Of a DNA stretch of 64,000 bases, positions 25,101-35,277 are shown in pieces (the stretch's first letter is position 1; each line of letters opens with the position of its first letter). The position numbers were made by a program, and so were the translations under genes. The notes under the pieces were generated by a model. The model ran no database searches, was not told the origin of the DNA, and was given only the letters and a program-made list of their open reading frames with translations. The stretch covers positions 124,001 to 188,000 of the forward strand of contig VCJN01002087.1 of NCBI GenBank assembly GCA_006384855.1, written 5' to 3'. Origin of the DNA: Tetraselmis striata. Lineage: Eukaryota; Chlorophyta; Chlorodendrophyceae; Chlorodendrales; Chlorodendraceae.

Positions 25101-25184
25101 TCTAAACCATACCGACAGTTTACTGAGAGCCCAGACTTCATTCGGTTCCGGAATCGCTACCCAAGCCGAGTACCTTCCGCCTGA
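22095..25184 (+). CDS. G1 reverse transcriptase, RNase H, integrase, chromodomain
   Basis: A 1,029-codon open frame. Reverse transcriptase spans about residues 60-240, with CVDYRKLND, LDLYKGYHQVRI and VVYLDDVLIYSK. RNase H follows with YTDASGFAVGAVLLQ near residue 375. The integrase zinc module HDAPTAGHPGGRR ... CPTCQRTKA is near 600-640. The catalytic core has LDLITDLPE, LISDRDPRFMSEF and HPATDGQTERTN. The C-terminus carries a GPFVITEQISPVAFRL-type SH3-like fold and a chromodomain-like FRVRWAFPYNVPSEDTWEP. The order is Ty3/gypsy, chromovirus branch. Confidence 0.95.
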   Translation: MAKELRKSRGEELFAVAVREVFDAVAELRTDQSTEWTEELKESLMEFADIIAEPTDLPPEREFDFEINLESDEPPKERTYRMSPAELQEVRSQLEELLAKGWIRPSKSNYGAPILFVRKKDGTLRMCVDYRKLNDLTKKDRTPLPRIDELLDSLHGATIFSTLDLYKGYHQVRIKPEDIHKTAFRTHYGLYEYCVLPFGLTNAPAGFQTMMNRVLSPYLGKFCVVYLDDVLIYSKTAEEHLEHIRLVLRELQRHHLHIKLSKCSFGSTSVEFLGHIVEAGQIKMDPRKVEAVQQWPVPKTVKDVRGFLGLAGYYRKFIHNFAAIAAPLHDLTKNQPEFVWTPRADAAFRALKDAMVRAPVLSIPDTSADARYTLYTDASGFAVGAVLLQDQGSGLRPVAYHARKMNKHEVHYPVHEQELLAVRDALIKFRCYLDGAAGFTVITDHDTLRHFFRQRDLSTRQVRWLQVFAPYQRHMDIVYKRGAANHADALSRRPDLKDALQKLDLLNNWSEDEADCEINSVLFAMESRLQADNKFYDEIKTAYDSDEYLKSRKALPSWLVRHSNGLLYAYGSRLYVPNVADLRQRALYELHDAPTAGHPGGRRLLARTVELYWWPRMKQTVTNYVRRCPTCQRTKAARHKPYGLLQPHDVPSRPFEVISLDLITDLPECQGYDSVVIFVCLLSKRVIVEPTTKTVTAEGLAEIMHRSVFRHFGLPAKLISDRDPRFMSEFWQDMFKTMGTKLNISTAFHPATDGQTERTNQTWEQVLRCYVHPLHDDWVDHLTNVEFAINAAQSTSTTMSPFKATLGFEPTTPATTQLAIEPTRALPEHVKYVQELHRFAHDCVLEAQTRMQTAANRKRLPVPFKTGNRVKLKASHLKFIQQPCAKLRDRYVGPFVITEQISPVAFRLQLPAGVRVHDVVHASMLEKWYDDPDQPAKSERVPIVHDANRLHVQDILDVAFNNNGTGLLFRVRWAFPYNVPSEDTWEPLRGVKHLDIFRSFLLSKPYRQFTESPDFIRFRNRYPSRVPSA

Positions 25185-25264
25185 ACTTCAAAATCAAGAC
25201 TGTAGTTTCCTGTAGTCCTGTGACACCTGCACAGCGAGGACGCTTGTGCTTAAGGGGGAGAGAG

Positions 25265-25677
25265 TGTTATACTCCATTTCCCTATAGCCATAATGTTCTG
25301 CTATACTAGCAGGTATAACTCCCCGCAAAGGTAGTACGACTACGCATCCGCGGAGTCGCTGTACATATTAGTATTGCGGGCGTAAATATTAGTAGTATAA
25401 GGCCGAGGACTGTTCTGGAATTCTCTAGAGTTCTCTGACTCAAGCCTTACGTGGCTAACACAGCACGGGTATCCCATGACACCCGGCTAACATAGCACAG
25501 GTATGACTATGACCTCGGCGGGTATAAATACCGCCTCGGACAAGTCTACTAGGTAGAATTCAGAGACAGAACTATAACCCAGGAACCCCTGTAACCAGAA
25601 GAGATTGGCCATACTTTCTAAATCCTTCCGCTGCATCCTAAAGGGCCTAAAGAACAGGCTTAAGCTAGAGCCTAACA
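25265..25677 (+). repeat. 3' LTR of G1
   Basis: 413 bp, about five differences from the 5' LTR. The purine tract GGGGGAGAGAG ends at its first base. Confidence 0.97.
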
Positions 25678-26638
25678 GGAGGTATACCTTCTCCGTGAAG
25701 GAGCGTTGGGTGAGTTTCGGCCTGAATGGGTCGTACAGGTGGCGCACCCGCCCGATCCACGGACGTCATAGACGTAGACGTCATGTCAAGGTCCATGTTG
25801 ATTCGTTCGTGGAACAACTAGAGGTGCTCCCTTGGATCCCACTCACATGGCCGCGGGTCTGGGAGCGGCAGATCGGTGGCTCGAGACTTGCGGCGACTGA
25901 GCACGTCTAGTACGCGTTGTCCAAACGGCATTTACCGGAGGGCGTCGCATGTTTGGTTGCAAGGAGCACATTGTACTGTGAAGAGGGCCGGGTCATCGAG
26001 GCGAGGTGCCGACGCACACAAATCACACCTCCACCGCCGGGCGTACGTACGGGTTTTCCAGGCATTGTTCGTTAATCGAGTATCGTTCGCAGTCGCATTC
26101 GAGGGAGGCAAGCTGACGGGTCAGGGGCCTTGTTCATGCCCGCAAGCTCATGCCATTGAACAACGAAGCCCTACTCTTCGCGTTGTTGCTGGATTTCCCA
26201 CTCGGTGAGCGTTTCCATGGCCCGTTCCACCCGGTATTGTCCATGTCCCGACTCGGCGTCGACTTACTCCGAGAGAACGGTAGTAATGTCGTGCTCCATT
26301 TATATAAAGTCCGAGTGGAAGCTGTCCTCTATGTATTGCGAGGGCGGACGGTGTCAGCCCGGTAGGTTTTTGAGGGTGGGTCTGAAGTCGGTCTGCGGCT
26401 TGGCGGGCGCGGGTGGTGGGGAGAAGTGGGCGGGGGATGGTAGCCCATAAGTTGTATACCCGGGATAGTTCCGGATTTGGAAGCTTCATTTTCAACCGGG
26501 GCAAGCTATGGTGTACCGTGTTTGCGGGGTGTGACATGAGTCGGGATAGTGCTTGTACGGTCCGGGAGGAACATCCCGTGAGTTTGCGTACCGTTGCAGA
26601 GACCCTTACTCTTACGCCGCCTTGTCAAAGGTCCATTA
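25678..26638 (-). mobile_element. LINE arm with cysteine-rich C-terminal region
   Basis: Minus-strand frames here continue in direction and position from the LINE reverse transcriptase at 30,084-31,217, if the ORF1-type copy at 26,639-30,083 is removed. One frame holds WRCDLCASAP followed about 17 residues later by CAPCNQTC, a cysteine pattern like those at the C-termini of some LINE ORF2 proteins. The rest (LPRLKMKLPNPELSRVYNLW) is not specific. The arm ends at the gypsy element G1. Assignment is by position and weak motif only. Confidence 0.45.
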
Positions 26639-29600
26639 ATTGAAATTGAAATTGAAATTGATTACAACTGCTATTCTGCCGCATCCACTAGCTCAGAATG
26701 AGCTGCTCTTAGGGTCTGGTTTCTCTATCCACAATACTAAAAACTAGGTGTAATTACATTTCAAGCTAACGGCCATCTTCATGTGTGTCCCAGCCCCTCC
26801 TCCATCGAGTGGGCTATAGTTACATGGCGGCAGCGCCCCCATGTTATCCCTTCCTAAGTCGGCCTTTCCCCAATCAGAGCACACCAGGTAGGCTTCGACT
26901 GCCAAACGCGTCCCGCCTACAACTAATAAGGTAATATGGGGGAAAGGGGCTAACATGAGTAGCGAACTTCCTAATAAGTGTCGCTCAACATTTATTCACC
27001 GCTGAGGCGGCTAATAGAATTTCGTGGGGGCTGCTATGCCCGCCGTCATGGTATTGGGGTACAATTATACTCGGCGGAGGAAAATATGTTATGGGACTTA
27101 GCGATGTGCTCATCCCGTGCATCGGGGTGATATGGTCATAATTGCGTGAAAATCGAGTATATTCGCAATACCGGCCACAAGGGTTTGTAGTGGCCGGGGT
27201 TCTTGGGTTAGCTGGCCGACTAGTCACGTCGGCAGATCGCGTGGCCATTAGTATTGGTGCCAGCTGCTGGATGGGTTGGGTGTTTCGTCGTCCGTCTCCC
27301 GTCGGATGGATGGGTTGGGTTTTTCGTGTCTCCGTCTCTTTCATAGTCGCGAGTGCGAGAGAGGCGGGGCTTGCTCCTACTGCGGATACGGGCGGTGCCG
27401 CCGGAGCGGCTGCGACCCGGGGGTGCTTCGTCCTACGCTTGCAAGGTGCGGCTGCCTTGCCCTTATCCTTCGGCAAAGGCTGATGGGGGGGTTGCTCGAG
27501 CTGGATCGATGATGATCGAGTGGGGTTGAGGGTAACGCAGGCGGTATGACTCTGCCGTGAGCCGGGAGAGTTCGGCCGCGATGGCGGATTTACTGGCTCG
27601 GGAGGACAGCTCAAGCAGCTCCGTAATCTTGCCGGTGAGGTGCTGGATCTGTACCAGTCTGCGGTTCCATCAGCTGTGCCTTCGCGAAACCTGCGGAGGA
27701 TAGGGAGCGCTGGGGGGAGTCGAGGGAGACATCGGCCAGACATGGTACCTCCGGTGCTCCGCGAGGGCGTTGTCGTCCACTTCCACGATAATGGTGTTTT
27801 CCTCGTTTTTAGTTCCAGCTTGTCCTCGCCGTCGGCACGTATGTTTCTCATGGGGGCCGCTCTTGGGGCGGGGGCTTGTGGCGCATGGGTTGGGCGAGCT
27901 CTTGGGCCCGGCTTCGCTGTTGCTCGGCGCTGATCGAGGGATGTGACGGCAATAGCGACCACTCCGTGCCTTGGTATCACGTGTTCGAACCCTGGGGGAA
28001 GTGTCGTCATCGTGGGGGTCGGCCTGGGCTGTTGGAATTGCTGATAGTGTCGGTTGGGTTGGGCCGGATTGCTAGCGCCAGCGCCGCGTTCCGCTTGCGG
28101 CTTTGTCGGCGCCGGAGTTGGCGCGGCCTTGATCTTTGCGCTCGCCGTCGACACCGTCTTGCGCCACTGCTCCATTCGGTTAGTGGTCCGGGTGCCACCG
28201 ATAAGGTTGTGGTGGTGGGCGGTCGGCTGCAGGGTGATCGTGTAGACCGGGCGTTGTTCAACTGGGAGGGTGAGGGATGATGGGGGTCTTCCGAGCCTTC
28301 TTGCGTAGGCCCAACGCCGTGTAGCAAAGATGGTTGTGGCCATTATTACCGCCGAGCCTGCCTGCCTCGCCGGGTGTATGGCTGAAGGGGTGCATGTGTA
28401 GCTCCGATGGGCTGAACTCGGACTCATTGAGGTAGATGACGATGGTGCGGACGCGGACCACCCGTAGTAGGGCGACGGGGGAGGTGAGGGCCACGGCCAG
28501 TCGCATGGTGGCCGCGAACTCCTCGTCTTCTTTGCCGAGAGAGATGGCGCAAAGGTTGTCGTCCCCCTCGTGTACCTTCGGCTCGGTGTGATGTTGCTTC
28601 ATGTCGACGTTTGCAGCCTTCATGGTATCCGTCAGCCACGAGGCTTGCAGCAGCTCCGGAGGGGTGTTGATGCAATGGTTGATGGTCGCGGCGATCGCCT
28701 CGATCAAATGTTCGACCGTCAACATGTCCAAGTCGGCTAGGGGGCCGTTGCAAGTCGCGCGAGCTGTCAGCGCGCATCGGAAAATTCCCGGCCGATTCTG
28801 GGGGCAGTATACCCTGTGTGGGGTGGCGGGTTTATCCTCGTGATCCTCATTGTGTTCGACGGTGACGTGAACCACCGCCCAGCCTTGCGTCTGGTCGCGA
28901 AACGGCAGCGCCAGTACGGCGTCGCGGCAGACGTCTTGTACCAGACGTGCCACTTCGAGATCAAGTAGCTCGAGTTGTAGCTAATCGTCCGAGCGGCGGG
29001 CCTTCCATACCTCTCGGACCTCCAAGAGGGCTAGCATGGTGCGGGTCGGGGGGCAGATATGACGACGTCGTCGGCGTCTGGATTGGCCGTGTACTCGGCC
29101 CTAAACATCTAGCCGGCATGTGCCAATGAGCGTGCTGGTGTCACCGCCGGGTGGTCCGCCGCCTCTTCGTCTACTGGGTGGGGCTGATCGTACGCCGGGA
29201 GGAGACCCTCCGCTAGGTGTTGCCACATGTCGGCCTCCGTGAGGCCCCGGAACGAGGGGTAGCGGAACCACACATGGTGTACCGGGCGTTCGCTGTCGTC
29301 GAGGTGCGGTGCTCCGAGCAAGCTGGTGGAGCAGCGGCGCCCCTATTGATCGAGGATCCTTGTACCCGCTCCAGTCCATTGGGTCTGCATGACGGTGGCG
29401 GCGGTCGCTCATGATGATGAACATAGCAGTAGTGGGGAGCATGGTGCCGCTCGGGCCGGCTGGGTCGGCAGCGGCGGGCTTGGGAGGGCGGCGAGTCACC
29501 ACCCGGACGTCTGCCAGCAAGATTTGAACTCGCATTTTGGGGCTGAATGTGCGGATCAGGTTCGACATTGTACGACCGCGCGACTCCTTGTCCATCGCTT

Positions 29601-30083
29601 GATGTTGGGCCACCATGTCGCCGAACAACATGCTAGGCCACGTAGGTGGCATCGTCCGTGCCGGCGGGGAGACCAGCTAGGACAAGGTGGGACGGGCGTT
29701 TCAGCGCGCAAAGGCGGAAGTTGGATTCCCGCTAAATATTTTGCAGCGGCAACCGTGCGGATCGCCGGTTGTTGGACTACCATGAAGCCGCGCAGCGTAG
29801 CTACAAAGGTGCCGGCCCCGACGACTGTTGTTCCTCGGGTATGTAGATATCCAAGGGGGTTGTAGTGATGTCCTCCTAGGGAGCATGCTCTTCGCGCCGC
29901 TGTGGGCGCATGCCGGTACGTAGTTGGGCTGGTGGTTGGTCGTCCGATTGTCGGACGGTCCACCCGTTTCACATGAGGGTTGCACAATCAGTATCAATAG
30001 GCGCCCCGGCTCGCCCGGGTTAAGTACATACGTTGTACTTTACCCGGTGTTAAGTGCCGGCGGGAAACTGAGCTAAATAAGGA
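26639..30083 (-). mobile_element. ORF1-only LINE-family copy (copy A)
   Basis: The 3' tail is at the low end, with repeated TTGAAA units (26,637-26,660) next to the conserved CTGCCGCATCCACT tail segment. The 5' end, with AACACCGGG and CGGGCGAGCCGG, is at about 30,020-30,083. Between them lies a degraded ORF1 with the shared blocks NLIRTFSPK, LLADVRVVTR, RCALTARATC and ISLGKEDEEFA ... GLRKKARKT. No reverse transcriptase is present. ORF1 is split over several frames. It sits between two arms of the LINE. The flanks share only ATGGA, so the target duplication is unclear. Confidence 0.7.
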
Positions 30084-31217
30084 CGTTCCATAGGATGTCC
30101 GACCATCGCCATACCTCGTCTTCCTACATGGAAATGAGGCGGCTGACGAGAGGGTGGTGTCGTGTGCGCCGTGGGCCGTCGTTTTGCTGTATGAGGGCGC
30201 GTAGTATGCCGGGTATGTGTTCTTCGCGGAGAGCTCGCGTCGGCTGGCTTGCATGCGCGTAAAGCGAGTCGGCGATCAAATTGGTGACGAGGAGGGGGCG
30301 CCCGATACCCCGCATGTGGGTGTCGCTGACGTCGCATTGCATGCGGGTGAGACTGCGGTGCGTGGGGAGGGTGAAGGTGTCTCTTATGCTACAAATCGAA
30401 GGCCAGTTTTGGAATCTCTTGACGATGTATGTGGCGTGCGCTTGTGCAAGTTTGCCCCTGTAGCACGGCATGTTGAGGAAGTTTGTGTAGTAGGTCATGG
30501 TGAGTTGGGCGGCTTGGGCCTTGATAGAGGGAAGGTATTTAAGCCTATGGCTTTTTCCGGGCGCTCCACCGCGAGGCGGCGTAGCCCTCAGACCTCCCCC
30601 ACCGCATCCCGGAGCGCGGCGCTCAATAAACCAGATATGGAGTTTATCAGTTGGGATGTGAAGAGTCCTCGCTGGATGGTGAAGAACTTGCTTTGTAAGA
30701 GTGAGTAGACAATCTGTACCGTTCTGCCGGGAATGAGGGTACCTCATTTTGTCGAGGCCGCGAGGGCGCGAACCTGTGTGACGAGGTCGTTGTGGTGCGC
30801 CGTGAACTTAAGGTTGGTCGAGAGCTCCACCCCGAGGACTTTGTATGTTGCATTGAGCGGGAGAGTCGTTAGTTTGGTGGGTTGCGACGCAACTCCGACT
30901 CTGAGCGACCGTAGCTGTGAGTCTAAGAGTGCCGCGGTGGCGGGCAAGGAGGAGTTGCCCCGGCTCCATAGCGCGCCCGTGAGAGCGAATTTGTCGGGGT
31001 TGATGCGCATCCGCATGTACTCATTAAGCAAAGCAAGTCTACGCATTTGTACCCGTAGTTCCGCTAGGCTGCCGGCTACCGTATTGATGTCGTCTGCGAA
31101 GCCGTGCCCCAAATAAGCGAGGATATCTCGGGCCTGCTCTCATCGTACTTGGAAATCTCCGGTTGATATCCCCGACTGCCCACGCCAGCGCCACCGTAGG
31201 AGTGATTCCAAGAAGAG
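30084..31217 (-). pseudogene. LINE reverse transcriptase, motif C to thumb (separated arm)
   Basis: Minus-strand frame 31,112-30,744 reads GHGFADDINTVAG (motif C with the catalytic aspartate pair), then MRINPDKFALTGALW (motif D/E region), then YKVLGVELSTNLKFTAHHNDL. The next segment to about 30,124 contains FLNMPCYRGKLAQAHATYIVKRFQNWP, with the helical content usual after LINE reverse transcriptases. The frame shifts between the two blocks near 30,740. Upstream it joins the arm at 33,202 across an inserted element; the shared site CCAAGAAGAG is present on both sides. Confidence 0.85.
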
Positions 31218-31366
31218 ATACTTCTTACTTTATTTCCAGCCGGCCCTTAACACCGGGCGAAGTACTGCGTATGTACTAAATCCGGGCGAGCCGGCGCGGC
31301 TCTACTGGTGATGATAGCGTACTCCTATGAAACGGTGGACCGCCCGACAACCGGACGACCAGGCAG

Positions 31367-31815
31367 GCCAACTGCCGGCCAGCTCCCACAGAGGCGTGAA
31401 GAGCAGGCTCCACAGGAGATCATCACTAGAGCCACCATGGACATCAACATACCCGAGGAGCAACGGAAGGCCGCGGTCGGCGCCGCTCTCGATGCGCCGC
31501 GCGGCGGCAAAACCCAACTCCCCAAGATCCGAACAGCCATCACTACAAAAAAATCGCAGGCACCCGACTTCCACCTGTTGCCGCCCGAGGCCAATTGCCG
31601 GCCAGCGCCCACAGCGGCGTGAAGAGCAAGCTCCACAGGAGACTACCGCAACATCCAACATGAATACCAACAGACCCGAGGAGCAAACATGAGGCCGCGG
31701 TCGGCGGCCCTATCGATACGCTACGCAGCGGCAGAGCCCAACCCCCAAAATCCCAACTACCATTGCCGCAAAGGAATTCACATGCACCCGACTCCCACAT
31801 GCTATCCGCCGTCTC
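31367..31815 (+). repeat. Tandem 5' monomers of copy D (222-bp period)
   Basis: GGCCAACTGCCGGCC at 31,367 recurs as GGCCAATTGCCGGCC at 31,589. Both are followed in order by CACAG-GGCGTGAAGAGCA, CTCCACAGGAGA, GACCCGAGGAGCAA or CATACCCGAGGAGCAA, and GCCGCGGTCGG. The two units are clearly diverged. Tandem promoter monomers are known from some LINE 5' regions. Confidence 0.75.
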
Positions 31816-31824
31816 CGCCGCGTT

Positions 31825-32655
31825 TTGTGCCACCAGTCCCGCTACCCCCTAATCGATCTTCCCCATGGTACCGGTTGTGCCACACAAGTCGCCCTGCTAT
31901 CAAGCGATCTGGCGACCCGCACCCGTGCGAAGGAGGTCGACGTGCGCCGTATCCTTTTGAATCCGATCCGTACCCTCGGCCCCAATATCGGGGCACACAC
32001 ATCAACTCACGACGTCCGGGCGGTGACCCGACGCGCCCCTGTGCCGCCTGCCGCCTCTCCGACAGGGGTGAGCAGAGCTGGACTCGCCACTAACACGAGA
32101 TCCGACGCGAAACTCGTCGCAGCCAGAACCATGCACCTGCGTAGGCGGGAGAGGCCGGCGACTATTCACCAGCCGGGGCCGACTACAGCCGACCAGTCGG
32201 CGATGCACCATGGCCAGCTCCCCCGGGAGCTCCAACCACCACCAACTAGCCAGCTACAAGAGGCCCACCCCCCGGCCGCGGCAGCCCCTCAAGACACGGA
32301 GATGGACGGCGAAGACCCGCAATCGGAAGATCAGCTGGCGACAAGCGTCGATCCAGCCCCGCACCCCGAGCCGGCTCCACCGGCCGCAGCCCAAGCCCCC
32401 ACCGCGACAAGAGAGGCCTCGGAGGCCACCCACCCCTCGAGCATACCTCCACAACCAGCACACCAGCTCAGGCGTCCCGCCTGGCCCAGCTCGCGGCAGT
32501 GGCTCATCGCCCCCGCCGCCCCCCGCGCCGGACGACCCCCTTGCAGCCGCAGGTGGGCCGTATGCGGATGCTCCGCAGGCCAGGCACCCAAACCCAAGCC
32601 GGACGCACGCACGCGACTACCAGCGCCTCAACCCAAGAACTACGGACGTTTTTAG
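31825..32655 (+). CDS. ORF1 protein of copy D, ending PKNYGRF
   Basis: 276 codons from the first frame-compatible start; the true start may lie further upstream, because similarity with copy C begins earlier. The N-terminal block LLNPIRTLGPNIG ... DVRAVTRRAP matches the ORF1 of copies A and B (NLIRTLSPK ... DVRVVTR). The remainder is rich in Pro, Gln and Ala, likely disordered, and ends GRF before the stop, as in copy C. It probably serves as the RNA-binding ORF1 product of the LINE family. No known fold was recognised. The frame is open throughout, unlike its relatives here. Confidence 0.55.
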   Translation: MCHQSRYPLIDLPHGTGCATQVALLSSDLATRTRAKEVDVRRILLNPIRTLGPNIGAHTSTHDVRAVTRRAPVPPAASPTGVSRAGLATNTRSDAKLVAARTMHLRRRERPATIHQPGPTTADQSAMHHGQLPRELQPPPTSQLQEAHPPAAAAPQDTEMDGEDPQSEDQLATSVDPAPHPEPAPPAAAQAPTATREASEATHPSSIPPQPAHQLRRPAWPSSRQWLIAPAAPRAGRPPCSRRWAVCGCSAGQAPKPKPDARTRLPAPQPKNYGRF

Positions 32656-33201
32656 CCGGCGGTGCTCCCGGAATGCATTTTTCGAATTTACCAGCAGTAT
32701 TCTCCGCAAGTATTACAAACAGTGTATCGCCCGACCCGCGGGCTTGGTACAGGCACGAGACGAAGTCATCATGCCATTAAACGCAGTATATTGTGCCAAA
32801 AAATATTAGAAATGGAGGGCATTGTAGCCCCCCACCCCCGAGCTAGCCGGCTCAGCGGTACATAAATATTGAGCACCATGCAGCTACTCCGGTCAGCTCC
32901 CCTCCCACATCACACCTCAGTAGCAGCAGGCAGGACGCCTCTGGCTGCCTTAGCGTGCCTGCTGAGCTCTGGATGGGATGGGTATGACTTACGTAGGGAC
33001 AACAGGGGGGCGTTGCTGTGTCAGCTATAGCCCACTGGACGGAGGAGGGGCTAGGAAACATAAGAGGATGGCCGATAGCTTGAACTGTGATAACACTTCG
33101 TGTTCCCCACTGTGGTTAGAGATAGCATGTCCTAAGAACAACTCAGTCTAAGCGAGTGGATGCAGCAGACTAGACGTTGTATTCAATTTCATTTCAATTT
33201 C

Positions 33202-35040
33202 CCAAGAAGAGCGTAAATATAAAGGGGGATAGGGTGTCGCCCTGCAAGGTTCCTCTCTCGACCGAGATTTGCTGCGTGGCGCCGTGATGTGAGACGTATC
33301 GCATGGTTGCCCCGTACATGGCCCAATGTACAATAAAATGCGTACATGGCCCCGCACGCTCGTAAGTACTGCGCGGGCATTCCCATTTCCGCCGTGTGCT
33401 TGAACATGATGCGGTGGTCGGCCGCATTGAACACGCCCTTAAAATCCGCTTTCATGACGTATATGTCTCGGTCGTGTAGGCCCGCATCTTTCAAGGCCGT
33501 GATCAAGGAGGTGAGCGCCGAGTGCGTGCCCCTTTATTCCCGAAACTCGTCATGCTGCGGGCTTAGGACCAACTACCGATTCAGTCCCGCGGGTGGACTG
33601 CTCTAAAGACCCGATGGATGACATAGAACGCCTGTCTCACACCGCGTGGATCGAAAACCCGCAGTTGTCGGGCCTTAAGGGGGAGGAGATCACTCAACAC
33701 CTCGCCGACAGGTCTCCACGTATCGTGCCCCCGCATTTTTGAGGAGCGCCGTCCATAGTTCGAGAACCGTGCGTGTTCCTAAGTGCAATAGCAGGGCGAT
33801 AGTTGTCAATTATTGTGGAGTCCTTTTTATGGATGGGAGAAGTGTCGCTAGTGCACCACATCGGGGGGGGGGGGGGGGGGGGGCGAGGGGGCGAGGGGGT
33901 GTCCGCGAGTGGCCATAAGGCGGAAGAGGTCGAATAGCGTGGATTTCGTGTCTTCAGGGAGGTATTTTAGGCGGATTTTGTTTGGTATGCCATCCGGGCA
34001 TGGGGCCTTGATGGTGCCGAGGCCTGGGATGAGTTCATCAATCATGTCCCTGCGGAGCATGCCTGGTAGGGGCAGGGACGGGTTGCATTAGGCGGAGATG
34101 GAGTAGTTGTCCGGATTGTCGGCGTCCGTCGAGGGGGGGCAGGGCAGTGCGTCCGGGGTGGCACAGGGGAGTTCCCGCTGAAAGTAGAACTCGACTTGGT
34201 GCACGACGTCGTTGCCCACCGTGACCATGGTGCCGTCCTCGAGCGTGATGCCGCTGAGCGGGGGCGCGTCTCCTTTGGCGGGGAGAAGGCATGCTTTTCG
34301 TTTCACGCCCACAAGGTACGCCTTTCTGTGCTTTGTCTGACCAAGCGTTTTCTTTCGGACGTTTGGTGGCTCTGCGTTGTGCCGCCATGTCCGCTATTAT
34401 GTCCCGTATATTGAGGTTTGACATCGTTGTCGGCTCTCCGCCGGGTTTTGGGGCGAGTGGTCTAGCTTGAGCCAGATGCGGACATCTTCCGCAAATTTCA
34501 GTTGGCGTGGGGGTTCGGCGTTCTCCATCGGCGGGGTCGTTTAACCGCCTTCCTGGTGCGCTTCGGAAGGCCCATCCGTCGGGGGGAAGCGGCTCGTACG
34601 GCTGTTATGGTGTTGTTTCGGAGCTGTGGGCCAGATGTCGCCTGCGTGGTCCAGGAAGTTAGTGAGGAGGCGAATCGTGTCGTGTGCGGCCGTGTCAACG
34701 TCGTCAGCCGTGGTGGCAGGTGAGCCGAGGAGGGAGTGTACTTGCTCGTGGACGGTATTTGGCGTAGCCACGAGTTCGGCGTGCCTTGTGCGTAGCGTGT
34801 GCTGAGCAAGTGCGGGTCGATCGGTGTTTTGTGAAGGTGAAGGTGTGTTTGCGTTTGGTGGGCCGTAGTGAGCGCTGTCTCGGCTCCGGGGCGAATACCC
34901 CCGAGGCCGAGGCTTGTATTGTGAGGACTGAGGAGTACCGCCCTATGGTCGCTGAGGAGAGATTCCGCCGTGTCCGGGGCGGAACGCTAAACAACGCGGA
35001 TGGTACTTGTATAGTGAATATATGCTATAGTGCAACTACC
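33202..35040 (-). pseudogene. LINE endonuclease tail and reverse transcriptase, fingers to motif B
   Basis: Minus strand. Near 34,940 is SDHRAV, the terminal motif of the APE-type LINE endonuclease. After a linker (DTAAHDTIRLLTNFLDH) comes APCPDGIPNKIRLKYLP (about 34,000), the reverse transcriptase motif 1/2 region. Then IYVMKADFKGVFNAADH (about 33,450, motif A) and ERGTLQGDTLSPFIF (about 33,245, motif B). The frame changes between blocks and a poly-G run lies at 33,867-33,882, so this copy is dead. It is 5'-truncated near 35,040 and interrupted at 33,202 by copy D. Confidence 0.9.
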
Positions 35041-35277
35041 TCTATAGTGCAAGGGGGGAGGGTCCCGATCTAGCATTCCCTGCCGGTACAGTAAACTCCC
35101 CCTACTTTAGCTAAGCGCGGCGGCGCGGCAGCGCATGTGCTACTGCCGGTACTTGCTGTACGTATAGTAGCGGCTACGTACGGTATTGTAGACGTCGCGG
35201 TGACTCGACTGCGGCCGAGCACACCGGCCTTGCAAAACTCTAGTGCGGCTTCCGCCATCTCCGCCTCGCCATCCGAG

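Larger units (their letters stand above)
18988..25677 (+). mobile_element. Young Ty3/gypsy chromovirus-like element G1 with Dam-like and Nudix-like modules
   Basis: Both ends carry 413-bp LTRs (TGTTATAC ... CCTAACA) that differ at about five sites (about 1.2%), so the insertion is recent. A primer-binding-like TTTGGTTTCGGAGC follows the 5' LTR and a purine tract GGGGGAGAGAG precedes the 3' LTR. Parts: gag with zinc knuckle (19,440-20,600), Dam-like plus Nudix-like plus protease frame (20,740-22,110), then reverse transcriptase, RNase H, integrase and chromodomain (22,095-25,184). It looks nearly whole, with about two breaks or frame changes; some may be normal read-through for the family. The flanks (ACATG and GGAGG) do not match, so no target duplication is visible. 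Confidence 0.95.
31218..33201 (+). mobile_element. ORF1-only LINE-family copy (copy D), inserted in the LINE reverse transcriptase
   Basis: This 1,984-bp insertion is bounded by CCAAGAAGAG at 31,208-31,217 and again at 33,202-33,211, a 10-bp target duplication. It starts near CAGCCGGCCC and ends in an ATTTCA-type tail (33,180-33,200). Its 5' region is a tandem duplication with a period of 222 bp (31,367 and 31,589). It has one ORF1 and no reverse transcriptase, yet both ends match the copies at 4.4-5.7, 26.6-30.1 and 37.4-45.6 kb, so it behaves as a short non-autonomous subfamily mobilised in trans. Confidence 0.85.

Noticed and set aside
27142-28280. Plus-strand frames in 27.1-28.3 kb as genes
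   Set aside because: They are the opposite strand of the degraded ORF1 of LINE copy A.
26639-30083. A matching target duplication for LINE copy A
   Set aside because: The two flanks share only ATGGA. That is too short to count, so the ends are estimated from alignment with the other copies.
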